Assembly: GCF_013466605.1 (NCBI RefSeq)
Contig: NZ_CP059162.1
Location: forward strand, 2,108,001-2,172,000
Reading direction: 5' to 3'
DNA from: Pseudomonas chlororaphis subsp. aurantiaca
GTDB lineage: Bacteria > Pseudomonadota > Gammaproteobacteria > Pseudomonadales > Pseudomonadaceae
Length of the DNA stretch: 64,000 nucleotides
The notes under the pieces are model-generated. The model was not told the origin of the DNA and ran no database searches. It saw only the letters and a list, made by a program, of their open reading frames with translations. The position numbers and the translations under genes were made by a program. Position 1 is the stretch's first letter. The number at the start of each line of letters is the position of its first letter. This document shows positions 40,834-48,787 of the stretch, piece after piece.

Positions 40834-42015
40834 ATGCCAAAAACCAGTGCCACGCTGCTGATAATCGATGACGACGAAGTAGTGCGCGCGAGCCTCGCGG
40901 CCTATTTGGAAGACAGTGGCTTCAGCGTCCTGCAGGCCAGTAACGGTCAGCAGGGACTTCAGGTGTTCGAGCAGGAAAAACCCGACTTGGTGATCTGCGA
41001 TCTGCGCATGCCACAGATGGGCGGCCTCGAACTAATCCGTCAGGTAACCGACATCGAACCGCAAACCCCGGTCATCGTGGTTTCCGGTGCCGGTGTGATG
41101 AACGATGCCGTCGAGGCCTTGCGCCTGGGCGCGGCGGACTACCTGATCAAGCCGCTGGAAGACCTCGCGGTGCTGGAGCACTCGGTGCGCCGGGCCCTGG
41201 ATCGTGCGCGCCTACTGCTGGAAAACCAGCGCTACCGGGAGAAGCTGGAAGCCGCCAACCGCGAGCTCGAAGCCAGCCTGAGCTTATTGCAGGAAGATCA
41301 GAACGCCGGGCGCCAGGTGCAGATGAATATGCTGCCGGTGAGCCCCTGGACCATCGACCAGTTCAAGTTCGCGCACCAGATCATCCCGTCTTTGTACCTG
41401 TCCGGTGATTTCGTCGACTACTTTCGTGTCGACGAGCGCCGCGTCGCCTTTTACCTGGCGGATGTTTCCGGACATGGCGCGTCATCGGCCTTTGTCACGG
41501 TGCTGCTCAAGTTCATGACCACGCGCTTGCTGTTCGAGTCCAAGCGCAACGGCACTTTGCCGGAGTTCAAACCGTCGGAAGTCCTTGGCCATATCAACCG
41601 TGGCCTGATCAGCTGTAAGCTGGGCAAACACGTGACAATGGTCGGTGGCGTCATCGACGAGGAGACGGGCTTGTTGACCTATAGCATTGGCGGACACCTG
41701 CCATTGCCTGTGTTGTACACGCCAGACAGTGTGCGTTATCTGGAAGGGCGCGGTCTGCCGGTAGGCTTGTTCAATGAAGCCACCTACGAAGACCACATTC
41801 TGGAACTACCTCCGAGCTTCAGCCTGACGCTGATGTCTGATGGTATTCTGGACCTTTTGCCGGAACCCACACTCAAAGAGAAAGAGGCCGCCTTACCTGA
41901 ACGGGTGAGAACGGCAGGCGGCAGCCTGGATGGTCTGCGGCAGGTTTTTGGATTGGCCACGCTAGGGGAGATGCCGGATGATATCGCCCTGTTGGTGTTG
42001 AGCAGGAATCTTTAA
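40834..42015 (+). CDS. rssB: Response regulator with PP2C-type phosphatase domain (RssB)
   Basis: A 393-aa regulator. The N-terminal receiver has the phospho-acceptor Asp in LVICDLRMPQMGG and Lys in ADYLIKPLED. After a coiled-coil linker (KLEAANRELEASLSLL), the SpoIIE/PP2C domain keeps metal ligands: SGDFVDYF, ADVSGHGASSAF, LMSDGILD and DDIALLVL. In P. aeruginosa the orthologue partners RssC and affects RpoS and swarming. ATG 40834 is used for homology; no clear ribosome binding site. The frame opens at 40771 without similarity. Its stop overlaps rssC as TAATG. Confidence 0.88.
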   Translation: MPKTSATLLIIDDDEVVRASLAAYLEDSGFSVLQASNGQQGLQVFEQEKPDLVICDLRMPQMGGLELIRQVTDIEPQTPVIVVSGAGVMNDAVEALRLGAADYLIKPLEDLAVLEHSVRRALDRARLLLENQRYREKLEAANRELEASLSLLQEDQNAGRQVQMNMLPVSPWTIDQFKFAHQIIPSLYLSGDFVDYFRVDERRVAFYLADVSGHGASSAFVTVLLKFMTTRLLFESKRNGTLPEFKPSEVLGHINRGLISCKLGKHVTMVGGVIDEETGLLTYSIGGHLPLPVLYTPDSVRYLEGRGLPVGLFNEATYEDHILELPPSFSLTLMSDGILDLLPEPTLKEKEAALPERVRTAGGSLDGLRQVFGLATLGEMPDDIALLVLSRNL

Positions 42016-42497
42016 TGAGTACCGGTAGAATCCAGTTCGCCGAGCAGGACGGCACCTTTGTCCTGAAGTTTATCGGTGAAGTGCGCCTGACCCTGTGTTC
42101 GGCGCTGGATGCGACTATTGAGCGGATCTTCACGGCGCTGAACTTCTCGGCGATCGTGATCGACCTGACCGAAACCCGCAGCATCGACAGCACCACCCTG
42201 GGCCTGCTGGCCAAGCTGTCGATCCTGTCGCGGCAGAAGGTCGGCCTGTTGCCGACCGTCGTCACCACCCATGAAGACATCACCCGACTACTGCAGTCCA
42301 TGGGCTTCGATCAGGTGTTCAATATCGTTGACCGTCCGATCCCATGCCCGGAATGCTTGACCGACCTGCCATCCCAGGACCAGTCGGAAGAGGTGGTGCG
42401 GCTCAAGGTGCTGGAAGCGCACAAGATTCTCATGGGCTTGAACGATTCCAACCGCGAGGCGTTCCACGATCTGGTGAATGCCCTGGAGCGTAACTGA
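42015..42497 (+). CDS. rssC: STAS-domain anti-sigma factor antagonist RssC
   Basis: A 160-aa SpoIIAA-like antagonist. The STAS core has the phosphorylatable Ser in DLTETRSIDSTTLGLLAKL. A C-terminal extension (~60 residues) includes CPECLTDLP and ends in a helical stretch. Translationally coupled to rssB, whose PP2C domain probably dephosphorylates it. The partner-switch role is inferred from P. aeruginosa PA2797. Confidence 0.85.
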   Translation: MSTGRIQFAEQDGTFVLKFIGEVRLTLCSALDATIERIFTALNFSAIVIDLTETRSIDSTTLGLLAKLSILSRQKVGLLPTVVTTHEDITRLLQSMGFDQVFNIVDRPIPCPECLTDLPSQDQSEEVVRLKVLEAHKILMGLNDSNREAFHDLVNALERN

Positions 42498-42517
42498 TCC
42501 TGTAAGCGGCAGCGCAT

Positions 42518-42552
42518 AAAAAAGGGCGAACCCACGAGGGTTCGCCCTTTTG
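42518..42552. terminator. Bidirectional terminator between rssC and tal
   Basis: AAAAAAGGGCGAACCC/GGGTTCGCCCTTTT hairpin. Confidence 0.9.
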
Positions 42553-42569
42553 CGTTGGCGCTCGCTCGA

Positions 42570-43496
42570 TCAGAGCTTGGCGGCCAGCAGTGCCTCGAGT
42601 TTTTCCTGGTCGCGGGCGAACTGACGGATGCCTTCGGCCAGTTTCTCGGTGGCCATCGCGTCTTCGTTGGAGGCCCAACGGAACTGCGCTTCGTTCAGGC
42701 TCTGGCGGGCTTCGCCAGCATGGCCCGGCGTCAGTTTGCGCTCCAGCTTGCCGGTATCGGCGGCCAGCTTCTCGATCAGGTCCGGGCTGATGGTCAGGCG
42801 GTCGCAGCCGGCCAGTTGCTCGATCTGGTTCAGGTTACGGAAGCTCGCACCCATGACCACGGTCTTGTAGTCATTGGCCTTGTAGTAGTTGTAGATGCGG
42901 GTCACTGATTGCACGCCCGGATCGTCGGCGCCGGTGTAGTCGTTGCCGCTGGCCTTCTTGTACCAGTCGTAGATACGGCCCACGAACGGCGAGATCAGGA
43001 ACACGCCGGCCTCGGCGCAGGCGATCGCCTGGGCGAAGGAGAACAGCAGGGTCAGGTTGGTCTGGATGCCTTCGCGTTCCAGCTGCTCGGCAGCGCGGAT
43101 GCCTTCCCAGGTGGAGGCGATCTTGATCAGTACGCGGTCACGGCCGATGCCGGCTTTGTCGTACAGCTCGATCAGGCGATGGGCGCGCTTGAGCATGGCG
43201 TCGGTATCGAACGACAGGCGTGCATCCACTTCGGTGGAAATACGGCCCGGGATCAGTTTGAGGATTTCTTTACCCACCGCGACGCCAAAACGGTCGCTGG
43301 CCAGGCCGACATCACCCTTGACGTCGCTGACGCAGGCGTTCAGCAGCTCGGCGTAACCCGGAATGGCCGCGGCTTTGAGCAACAGGGAAGGGTTGGTGGT
43401 GGCGTCTACCGGTTTGACCCGGGCGATAGCGTCGAAGTCGCCGGTATCGGCAACCACGGTGGTGCACTGCTTGAGTTGTTCCAGCTTGGAAGTCAT
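42570..43496 (-). CDS. tal: Transaldolase
   Basis: A 308-aa class I (TalB-type) transaldolase of the pentose phosphate pathway; transfers dihydroxyacetone from sedoheptulose-7-phosphate to glyceraldehyde-3-phosphate. Signatures: [17 protein letters not shown] near the N-terminus and the Schiff-base Lys in [18 protein letters not shown]. Also [18 protein letters not shown] and [16 protein letters not shown] 43496 gives [10 protein letters not shown], the usual start; the frame opens at 43553 without similarity. Confidence 0.96.
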   Translation of the reverse strand: MTSKLEQLKQCTTVVADTGDFDAIARVKPVDATTNPSLLLKAAAIPGYAELLNACVSDVKGDVGLASDRFGVAVGKEILKLIPGRISTEVDARLSFDTDAMLKRAHRLIELYDKAGIGRDRVLIKIASTWEGIRAAEQLEREGIQTNLTLLFSFAQAIACAEAGVFLISPFVGRIYDWYKKASGNDYTGADDPGVQSVTRIYNYYKANDYKTVVMGASFRNLNQIEQLAGCDRLTISPDLIEKLAADTGKLERKLTPGHAGEARQSLNEAQFRWASNEDAMATEKLAEGIRQFARDQEKLEALLAAKL

Positions 43497-43685
43497 GAGT
43501 GTGCTCTGTCCTGTGGGTCTGTTGACATTACCCGAGCGCTGACAGCCGCTCAAGGGCGTGAAGAGGTAAGCGGAGGCCTAAACAAGCCCCAAGGGCAACA
43601 ACCTGAAAAACAGGTGTTTGAATGCAGGGGCGCTATCCGTTTACTACGATGCCAAAACACCCGTCAGGTTCAACCCGCGCGACCG

Positions 43686-44747
43686 TTAGCGGCCTTCGAG
43701 CAACTGCCCCGCCTGATCCAGCAGCGCCAGCGGATCCTTGGCCTTGTGGATGTCCACCGAGAGCAGCTGGCGGAACTTGCGCGCCCCCGGAAAACCGGTG
43801 CCCAGACCCAGTACATGGCGAGTGATGTGGTGCATGGCGCCACCCGTGGCCAGGTGTCTGGCGATATAAGGCCGCAACTGTGCCAACGCTTCGGCCCGGG
43901 AAATCACCGGCGCCGTGCTGGCGAACAACTGTTGATCCACCTCCGCCAGCAGATATGGGTTGTGATAAGCCTCGCGGCCCAGCATCACCCCGTCGAAAGT
44001 CTGCAAGTGCTCATGGCAGGCTTCCAGGGTCTTGATGCCCCCGTTGAGGATGATCTCCAGCTCGGGGAAATCCACCTTTAACCGCGCCGCCACGTCATAA
44101 CGCAGCGGAGGAATATCCCGGTTTTCCTTCGGCGACAGCCCTTCAAGAATCGCAATCCGCGCATGCACGGTAAAGCTGGTGCAGCCGGCCTCGCGCACCT
44201 GGCCGATGAAATCGCACAGTTCCTCATAACTGTCGCGGCCATTGATGCCGATCCGATGCTTGACCGTCACCGGAATGCTCACCGCATCGCGCATCGCCTT
44301 CACGCAATCGGCCACCAGCCCCGGATGCCCCATCAGGCAGGCTCCGATCATATTGTTCTGCACCCGATCGCTCGGGCAGCCGACGTTGAGGTTCACCTCG
44401 TCGTAACCATGCTCCTGCGCCATCCGCGCGCAAGCCGCCAGATCCGCCGGCGTACTGCCACCCAACTGCAACGCCAAGGGATGCTCGGACTCGTCATGGC
44501 GCAGAAAGCGCTCATGATCGCCGTTGAGCAACGCCCCGGTGGTGACCATCTCGGTGTAGAGCAGCGCGTGCTTGGACAGCAGACGCAGGAAAAAGCGGCA
44601 GTGTCTATCCGTCCAATCCATCATCGGTGCAACGCTGAAGCGACGGGATGGCTCAGGCAGCGTATTCTCTGGCTTTGAGCTTGATTTTGCAGTGTTTTCG
44701 TTCAACGTGTTTTGTACCGATTTTCGGGGGTTTTGGGGCGTTTTCAC
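43686..44747 (-). CDS. dusA: tRNA-dihydrouridine synthase A, 5' end rebuilt by prophage
   Basis: FMN enzyme that reduces U20/U20a of tRNA. The conserved body starts at PEPSRRFSVAPMMDWTDRHC and contains VNLNVGCPSDRVQNN (with the catalytic Cys), VTVKHRIGIN and LNGGIKT. Upstream of PEPSRR the sequence differs from ordinary DusA and lies in prophage DNA, so the N-terminal extension (KTPQNPRKSVQNTL and on) was supplied by integration. There is no ATG before the conserved part: GTG 44747, TTG 44705 and TTG 44792 are the in-frame candidates, none with a good ribosome binding site. Enzymatic domain intact; expression uncertain. Confidence 0.85.
   Translation of the reverse strand: MKTPQNPRKSVQNTLNENTAKSSSKPENTLPEPSRRFSVAPMMDWTDRHCRFFLRLLSKHALLYTEMVTTGALLNGDHERFLRHDESEHPLALQLGGSTPADLAACARMAQEHGYDEVNLNVGCPSDRVQNNMIGACLMGHPGLVADCVKAMRDAVSIPVTVKHRIGINGRDSYEELCDFIGQVREAGCTSFTVHARIAILEGLSPKENRDIPPLRYDVAARLKVDFPELEIILNGGIKTLEACHEHLQTFDGVMLGREAYHNPYLLAEVDQQLFASTAPVISRAEALAQLRPYIARHLATGGAMHHITRHVLGLGTGFPGARKFRQLLSVDIHKAKDPLALLDQAGQLLEGR
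44605..44660. other. Probable attL of a dusA-integrated prophage
   Basis: The junction between host dusA and prophage DNA lies here: host-like coding (SRRFSVAPMMDWTDR) changes to non-family sequence upstream, and the integrase gene begins 140-190 nt away. Integration into the dusA 5' end by a dedicated integrase family is well documented. The exact core cannot be set without attR, which is outside the window. Confidence 0.55.
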
Positions 44748-44793
44748 CAAGCGCTTGGTACAATGTACCAATCGACAGACGGCGTGTACCAAT
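44713..44793. repeat. Repeated TGTACCAAT motifs between dusA and int
   Basis: Direct copies TGTACCGAT (44713), TGTACCAAT (44764) and TGTACCAAT (44785), plus an inverted copy at 44754-44762. Two palindromes lie here, CCAAGCGCTTGG (44747-44758) and TTGGTAC-AAT-GTACCAA (44755-44771). Candidate arm-type integrase, Xis or regulator sites. Confidence 0.6.
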
Positions 44794-44799
44794 TCTCAT

Positions 44800-45927
44800 A
44801 TGGCAACAATCAGAACGCGTAAAAAGGCCGATGGCACCCTCAGCTACCTCGCCCAGATCCGCATCAATCGCGACAAGGTGACAGTCTACCAAGAGAGCCA
44901 AACCTTCGCCCGCAAACAGGCCGCTCAGGCCTGGGCGAAGCGACGGGAGACCGAGTTGGCAGAGCCTGGTGCGATCGAGCGGGCCAGCCGTGTAGGTCAC
45001 ACCATCAAGCAGATGATCGATCGCTACCTGGTTGAAGCTGAGAAAGCTCGGCCGCTGGGAGAGACCAAGCGGCGGACGCTCAACGCCATCAAGAACAGTT
45101 ACCTGGGCGAAAAAGTCGACTCCGACATCAGTCAACAGATGCTCGTGGATTATGCACTCTGGCGCATGAGTCCCGAGGGCGGCTCGGTCAAGCCTCAGAC
45201 TGCTGGCAATGACATGGCTCACCTGGGCTCGGTGTTGTCCTTGGCCAGGGCGGCTTGGGGGTATGAGATTGATCCGCAGGCGATGTCTGATGCCCGCCTC
45301 GTACTGAAGAAGTTCGGCTACAACATGAAGAGCCGCGAGCGGGATCGGCGTCCTGCGCTTGATGAGCTCGATAAGGTGCTGGAGCACTTCTTCGAGATGT
45401 TGAAGCGTCGACCCACCGTGATTCATATGCCCAAGGTAATGGCGTTCGCGATCTTCTCGACACGGCGTATGGACGAGATCACTCGCATACTCTGGGAGGA
45501 TCTGGACGAGCACCGGCAGGCGGTGAAAGTGCGGGATATGAAAAATCCCGGGCAGAAGATCGGCAATGATGTGTGGTGCCATCTGCCGGATGAGGCATGG
45601 AGAATTGTGCAGTGCATGCCGCGGGAGTGCCCGGAAATCTTCCCATACAATACAGACTCAGTAGGCACTGCATGGTCCAAGGCATGCAAGATGACTGGAA
45701 TCGAAGATCTGCACTTTCATGATTTGCGTCATGAAGGGGTGAGCCGACTGTTCGAGATGGACTGGGATATTCCGAGAGTATCGAGTGTGTCCGGTCATCG
45801 CGACTGGAACTCGTTGCGGCGATATACCCATCTGCGCGGTCGCGGTGATCGGTACAAGGACTGGAAGTGGTTGGATGCTATCCTGCAATCTCGTGTAACG
45901 CTTGGGGCGAGGGTGAGCTACGAATAA
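44800..45927 (+). CDS. int: Tyrosine recombinase / prophage integrase (dusA-associated)
   Basis: A 375-aa phage integrase. The N-terminal arm-binding region starts MATIRTRKKADGTLSYLAQI. A core-binding domain follows, then the catalytic domain with Arg (FSTRRMDEITRI), HxxR (LHFHDLRHEGVSRLFE), His (SGHRDWNSL) and the Tyr nucleophile in RRYTHLRG. ATG 44800 is chosen because the frame further upstream is antisense to dusA. It lies beside dusA and faces away, the standard layout of dusA-specific elements. Complete and apparently functional. Confidence 0.93.
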   Translation: MATIRTRKKADGTLSYLAQIRINRDKVTVYQESQTFARKQAAQAWAKRRETELAEPGAIERASRVGHTIKQMIDRYLVEAEKARPLGETKRRTLNAIKNSYLGEKVDSDISQQMLVDYALWRMSPEGGSVKPQTAGNDMAHLGSVLSLARAAWGYEIDPQAMSDARLVLKKFGYNMKSRERDRRPALDELDKVLEHFFEMLKRRPTVIHMPKVMAFAIFSTRRMDEITRILWEDLDEHRQAVKVRDMKNPGQKIGNDVWCHLPDEAWRIVQCMPRECPEIFPYNTDSVGTAWSKACKMTGIEDLHFHDLRHEGVSRLFEMDWDIPRVSSVSGHRDWNSLRRYTHLRGRGDRYKDWKWLDAILQSRVTLGARVSYE

Positions 45928-45978
45928 GGGCTGGATTGTGTTTTTTTCTAATGGTATTGCTTCCGAGGGAGATGCTTA

Positions 45979-46557
45979 ATGGATGAAAGTGCAGTGACCT
46001 TAGTAGTTGGGCTCGCAGGTATTGTTTCAACGTTGTTAGTGAGTGCGCTGGGCCTTTACTACACCGCCAAAGCTAGGGTGGCTCCGTTAAGGGATGCACT
46101 TTTTTCTCGGCAATTGGATGTGGCCGTACAGATCAGCCATCTTCAGTCAAGGATTCGTGTTTTCGCTACTATCCTGTCAGCGAAAGATGCCTTGTATTGC
46201 GATGAGGCAAGGGCGGATATTGGGGAGTATTACAAGCAATTCTCTGAGTTGGAGGCACGATCTGCCGTAATTCTCCCTGTTGAGCTTTGGCTTGAATTGA
46301 AAGAGTTGTCCAACGCTATATGTTGTTTGCTTCAAGAATATGATGAGCAAGGCGCGATAACCTCGCCATGTATGCTCAAGGTTGAAGCGAGAATGACGAA
46401 GGTGGCTTTGCTGTGTCGCACAATTACGGGTGCAGATCAGTTGTCAGAGCACGCGATTCGTCTATTTTCAAGTCGGAAGGACTATCAGCGAGTAGTTGAT
46501 ATGGAGATTTCTAAATTTGAATCCATGCATGGGGAAGTGAATCGCAGCGGTGCATAG
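45979..46557 (+). CDS. Membrane-anchored protein of unknown function (cargo gene 1)
   Basis: A 192-aa protein I do not recognise. One N-terminal helix (VTLVVGLAGIVSTLLVSALG, about residues 6-25) is followed by a predicted cytoplasmic, helical, Cys-containing domain (LQSRIRVFATILSAKDALYC, LELKELSNAICCLLQEYDE). The region is clearly AT-richer than the flanking phage genes and lies directly after int, a common place for accessory genes. Codon use differs from its neighbours, which suggests separate acquisition. A small membrane-tethered effector is possible but not shown. Confidence 0.65.
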   Translation: MDESAVTLVVGLAGIVSTLLVSALGLYYTAKARVAPLRDALFSRQLDVAVQISHLQSRIRVFATILSAKDALYCDEARADIGEYYKQFSELEARSAVILPVELWLELKELSNAICCLLQEYDEQGAITSPCMLKVEARMTKVALLCRTITGADQLSEHAIRLFSSRKDYQRVVDMEISKFESMHGEVNRSGA

Positions 46558-46600
46558 GTTTAGGGCGCCAGAAATGGCGCCCCTGTGTACTGTGCTTATG

Positions 46601-46876
46601 TTAGTAGGCGCGGCGTACTTTATTGAGTTGTTGGTGTTCTTTCAATGCTAGGGCACGTTGAGTCTCTAAGTACTCAGCGAGGTCTGTTATGTGTATCCCT
46701 TTTGCGCTTTTCTGACTGGGCTCAAGTCTTGTGATAGGGATTTTTATTTGTCCTGCTAATACTTTTCGCAGAAACATTTCTGGCGTTAAGTGTGTGAAGT
46801 AGTCCTTACACACCCGTTCCAGAGGGATGATGGCCTGGCCGTTGTACTGCGCCATCAGGATGAAGGCGGTGTTCAT
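46601..46876 (-). CDS. Pyocin activator PrtN family protein (copy 1)
   Basis: A 91-aa protein similar to PrtN of P. aeruginosa, which binds P-boxes and activates pyocin genes. The match runs the whole length: MNTAFILMAQYNGQAIIPLE, then VCKDYFTHLTPEMFLRKV and AGQIKIPITRLEPSQKSAKG. AT-rich. It ends a leftward operon and overlaps the preceding small gene as ATGA. In a prophage it is probably a positive regulator. The prtR repressor that normally pairs with prtN is represented here only by the CI-like gene at 53240. Confidence 0.85.
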   Translation of the reverse strand: MNTAFILMAQYNGQAIIPLERVCKDYFTHLTPEMFLRKVLAGQIKIPITRLEPSQKSAKGIHITDLAEYLETQRALALKEHQQLNKVRRAY

Positions 46877-47043
46877 GGATTGCCTCCTTCATAAATTAGG
46901 CCTTGGTACGCCATATCCCGGCGGCTACCAGTGCAGCAGGTAGGGATGTCGGTTGCTTCGGGATCATCCTTTCTTATTGGGTGCTGTATTTCTTTTTTGC
47001 AGACGCGGCAGGTGTAGCGGAAGTGAGTGGGTGTGAGCTTCAT
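46873..47043 (-). CDS. Small zinc-ribbon-like phage protein
   Basis: A 56-aa protein with four Cys in two pairs (YTCRVCKKEIQ, then IPTCCTGS), compatible with a zinc knuckle. ATG 47043 has CGGAGG upstream; the longer frame to 47169 lies inside the gene upstream. It overlaps that gene by 4 nt and copy 1 of prtN by 4 nt, so it belongs to the leftward operon. Function unknown. Confidence 0.65.
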   Translation of the reverse strand: MKLTPTHFRYTCRVCKKEIQHPIRKDDPEATDIPTCCTGSRRDMAYQGLIYEGGNP

Positions 47044-48029
47044 GCTGCCTCCGCGACATTTACAGGTTCCCAACTGGACTCGCACAGCCCATAGGCGCTT
47101 GAGCAGGCGGTCGCGTCGGTGGCTATCATCAGGTCGTATTGAATACCGCCTCGGGCAGTCTTGGACCATTCGACGGCCTGTCGGATGTTGGCGATCTCCA
47201 TCACTTCAAGTGCGGTCATTTTGGCTATGGAACCGTTGGGATGTTTGGCATTGCTTCCGGCGAAAAAAGTTGCAGCGCCGCGTTTGCTAGCCTGCTTTAC
47301 CAGTCGCTCCCAGCGATCAATTCGGTCGATTACCTCGGGGAATCGTAGGTCAATAGCCCGCAGTTCCTCCTTACGGCAATTGATACAGGGCATACAGCCG
47401 ACGCGGCCCATATCTTGGGAGTAGAGCGGGTTCGGCCTGATGCCCATGTAACGGTGGGCCTCGAATACTGCTGGGATGTCCCACTTCAAGATCGGTCTGT
47501 AGTTGAACAGCCCCCCTCCGACTTCGTCGCATTCGGGCAGGTAGCGCCTGTTCAGCGACTCATCTGCACGGACACCTTGCCAACTGATCAGCATGTCACC
47601 GTTGCCCATCAGCGGCATGATTACCTGCTCAAGCATCGGATCTCGCTTGAGCTCCATAGTGCAGAACTGCGCCTTTCGGCTGGGGAAGCGTCCTTTCCAG
47701 AGGCAGAGATCAAGGAAGGGATTCCCTGTGGGTTGCAGTACATCAAGTGCTGCCAGGACCACGGCGTCTTCGATGCCTTGTTCGCGCCATTTGGTTTCGA
47801 TGAACTTCCTTTTCCCGGCAATCTGCCGGCTGAAGTCCGCACGAACCCGTGTAATGGTTACTCCGGTGGCTTGTTCCAGATATTCTAGGTACTGGTAGGT
47901 CTGGTCGTGTTCATTTCCGGTATCGGCAAACACGGCCTGCAGGTTGGGTGTTTCCAGGGCGATGGCGACGAGCAGAGTGGCGGTGCTGTCCTTGCCGCCG
48001 CTCACGCTGACAATGTTATGAGTTGTCAT
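47040..48029 (-). CDS. Phage PAPS reductase-like (adenine nucleotide alpha hydrolase) protein
   Basis: A 329-aa protein of the phosphoadenosine phosphosulfate reductase/DndC-like family. PP-loop SGGKDST (residues 10-16) after VSV; then DTGNEHDQTYQYLEYLE, CTMELKRDP and a Cys cluster GCMPCINCRKEEL that may bind metal or an Fe-S cluster. Family members activate a substrate with ATP for sulfur chemistry, including DNA phosphorothioation (DndC). Here it sits directly behind the methyltransferase locus with which it overlaps by 4 nt, so a role in phage DNA modification is reasonable but unproven. No dnd partners are visible. Confidence 0.8.
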   Translation of the reverse strand: MTTHNIVSVSGGKDSTATLLVAIALETPNLQAVFADTGNEHDQTYQYLEYLEQATGVTITRVRADFSRQIAGKRKFIETKWREQGIEDAVVLAALDVLQPTGNPFLDLCLWKGRFPSRKAQFCTMELKRDPMLEQVIMPLMGNGDMLISWQGVRADESLNRRYLPECDEVGGGLFNYRPILKWDIPAVFEAHRYMGIRPNPLYSQDMGRVGCMPCINCRKEELRAIDLRFPEVIDRIDRWERLVKQASKRGAATFFAGSNAKHPNGSIAKMTALEVMEIANIRQAVEWSKTARGGIQYDLMIATDATACSSAYGLCESSWEPVNVAEAA

Positions 48030-48787
48030 TGATAGCCTCCAGCGTCAGTCACTATCGATCGAGAGAAGGGCGAATGCTGTTGCTGCCACTCGTGGAACTT
48101 GTCCATTTCCAACGGCTCGATGTCGGTCCATTGCAGTGGCCACCCCATCAACCACTCGCTGAACTCTGGGTTGTGAAGCCCTCCAGGCAATAACCCCAGC
48201 AGGGTTAAGTGTTCGGGGAGACGAACACCTCGCGAAGATTTTTCGGCTCTCTTCCTGGCGGCTTCTGGCAAAACACTGCCTTTCCCGTCCGAAGCCGTCG
48301 GCGTCGGCCACAATCCAGATACGTTCCCGCTTGTGACCCAGGCCGGCGTCATATGCGCTGAGCACTCCCCATCGTGCATCGAACCCCAGCTCGGCCAAGT
48401 CCCCGAGAACTCGGCCAAGTCCTCGAGAAGTGAGCATTGGCGAGTTCTCCACGTAGACGAAACGGGGTCGTACCTCATCGACGATTCGGCGCTGTTCCAC
48501 CCAGAGTCTGCTTGCGCCACCGTCGAGGCCTGCTCCATCCCCGCAGATTGCGATATTGGTGCAGGGGAAGCCTCCCGAAACCACGTCAACAAGGCCTCGC
48601 CACAGTCTTCCGTCAAAACTGCACACGTCAGACCAAATCGGGAAAGCTGGGAGGGCTCCATCGTTTTGTCGTTGCGCCAGAACTTGTGCGGCGTAGGCAT
48701 CACGCTCAACGGCGCAGACGGTGCGCCATCCCAGCAAGTGTCCACCGAGTATTCCGCCACCAGCGCCTGCGAAAAGAGCCAGCTCAT
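48026..48787 (-). CDS. Overprinted phage protein in the dcm locus (WPTPTASDG family)
   Basis: A 253-aa frame, +1 relative to dcm, spanning the whole dcm gene. It carries motifs I recognise from a widespread phage protein family often found with cytosine methyltransferases: DCGEALLTWFREASPAPIS, STWRTRQCSLLEDLAEFSGT, then WPSWG, GLWPTPTASDGKGS and NPEFSEWLMGWPLQWTD. Its ATG (48787) lies 4 nt after the dcm ATG (ATGAATGA) and can share the same ribosome binding site. Its TGA overlaps the start of the PAPS-reductase gene as ATGA, a translational-coupling junction expected of a real gene. Function unknown. Confidence 0.6.
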   Translation of the reverse strand: MSWLFSQALVAEYSVDTCWDGAPSAPLSVMPTPHKFWRNDKTMEPSQLSRFGLTCAVLTEDCGEALLTWFREASPAPISQSAGMEQASTVAQADSGWNSAESSMRYDPVSSTWRTRQCSLLEDLAEFSGTWPSWGSMHDGECSAHMTPAWVTSGNVSGLWPTPTASDGKGSVLPEAARKRAEKSSRGVRLPEHLTLLGLLPGGLHNPEFSEWLMGWPLQWTDIEPLEMDKFHEWQQQHSPFSRSIVTDAGGYQ

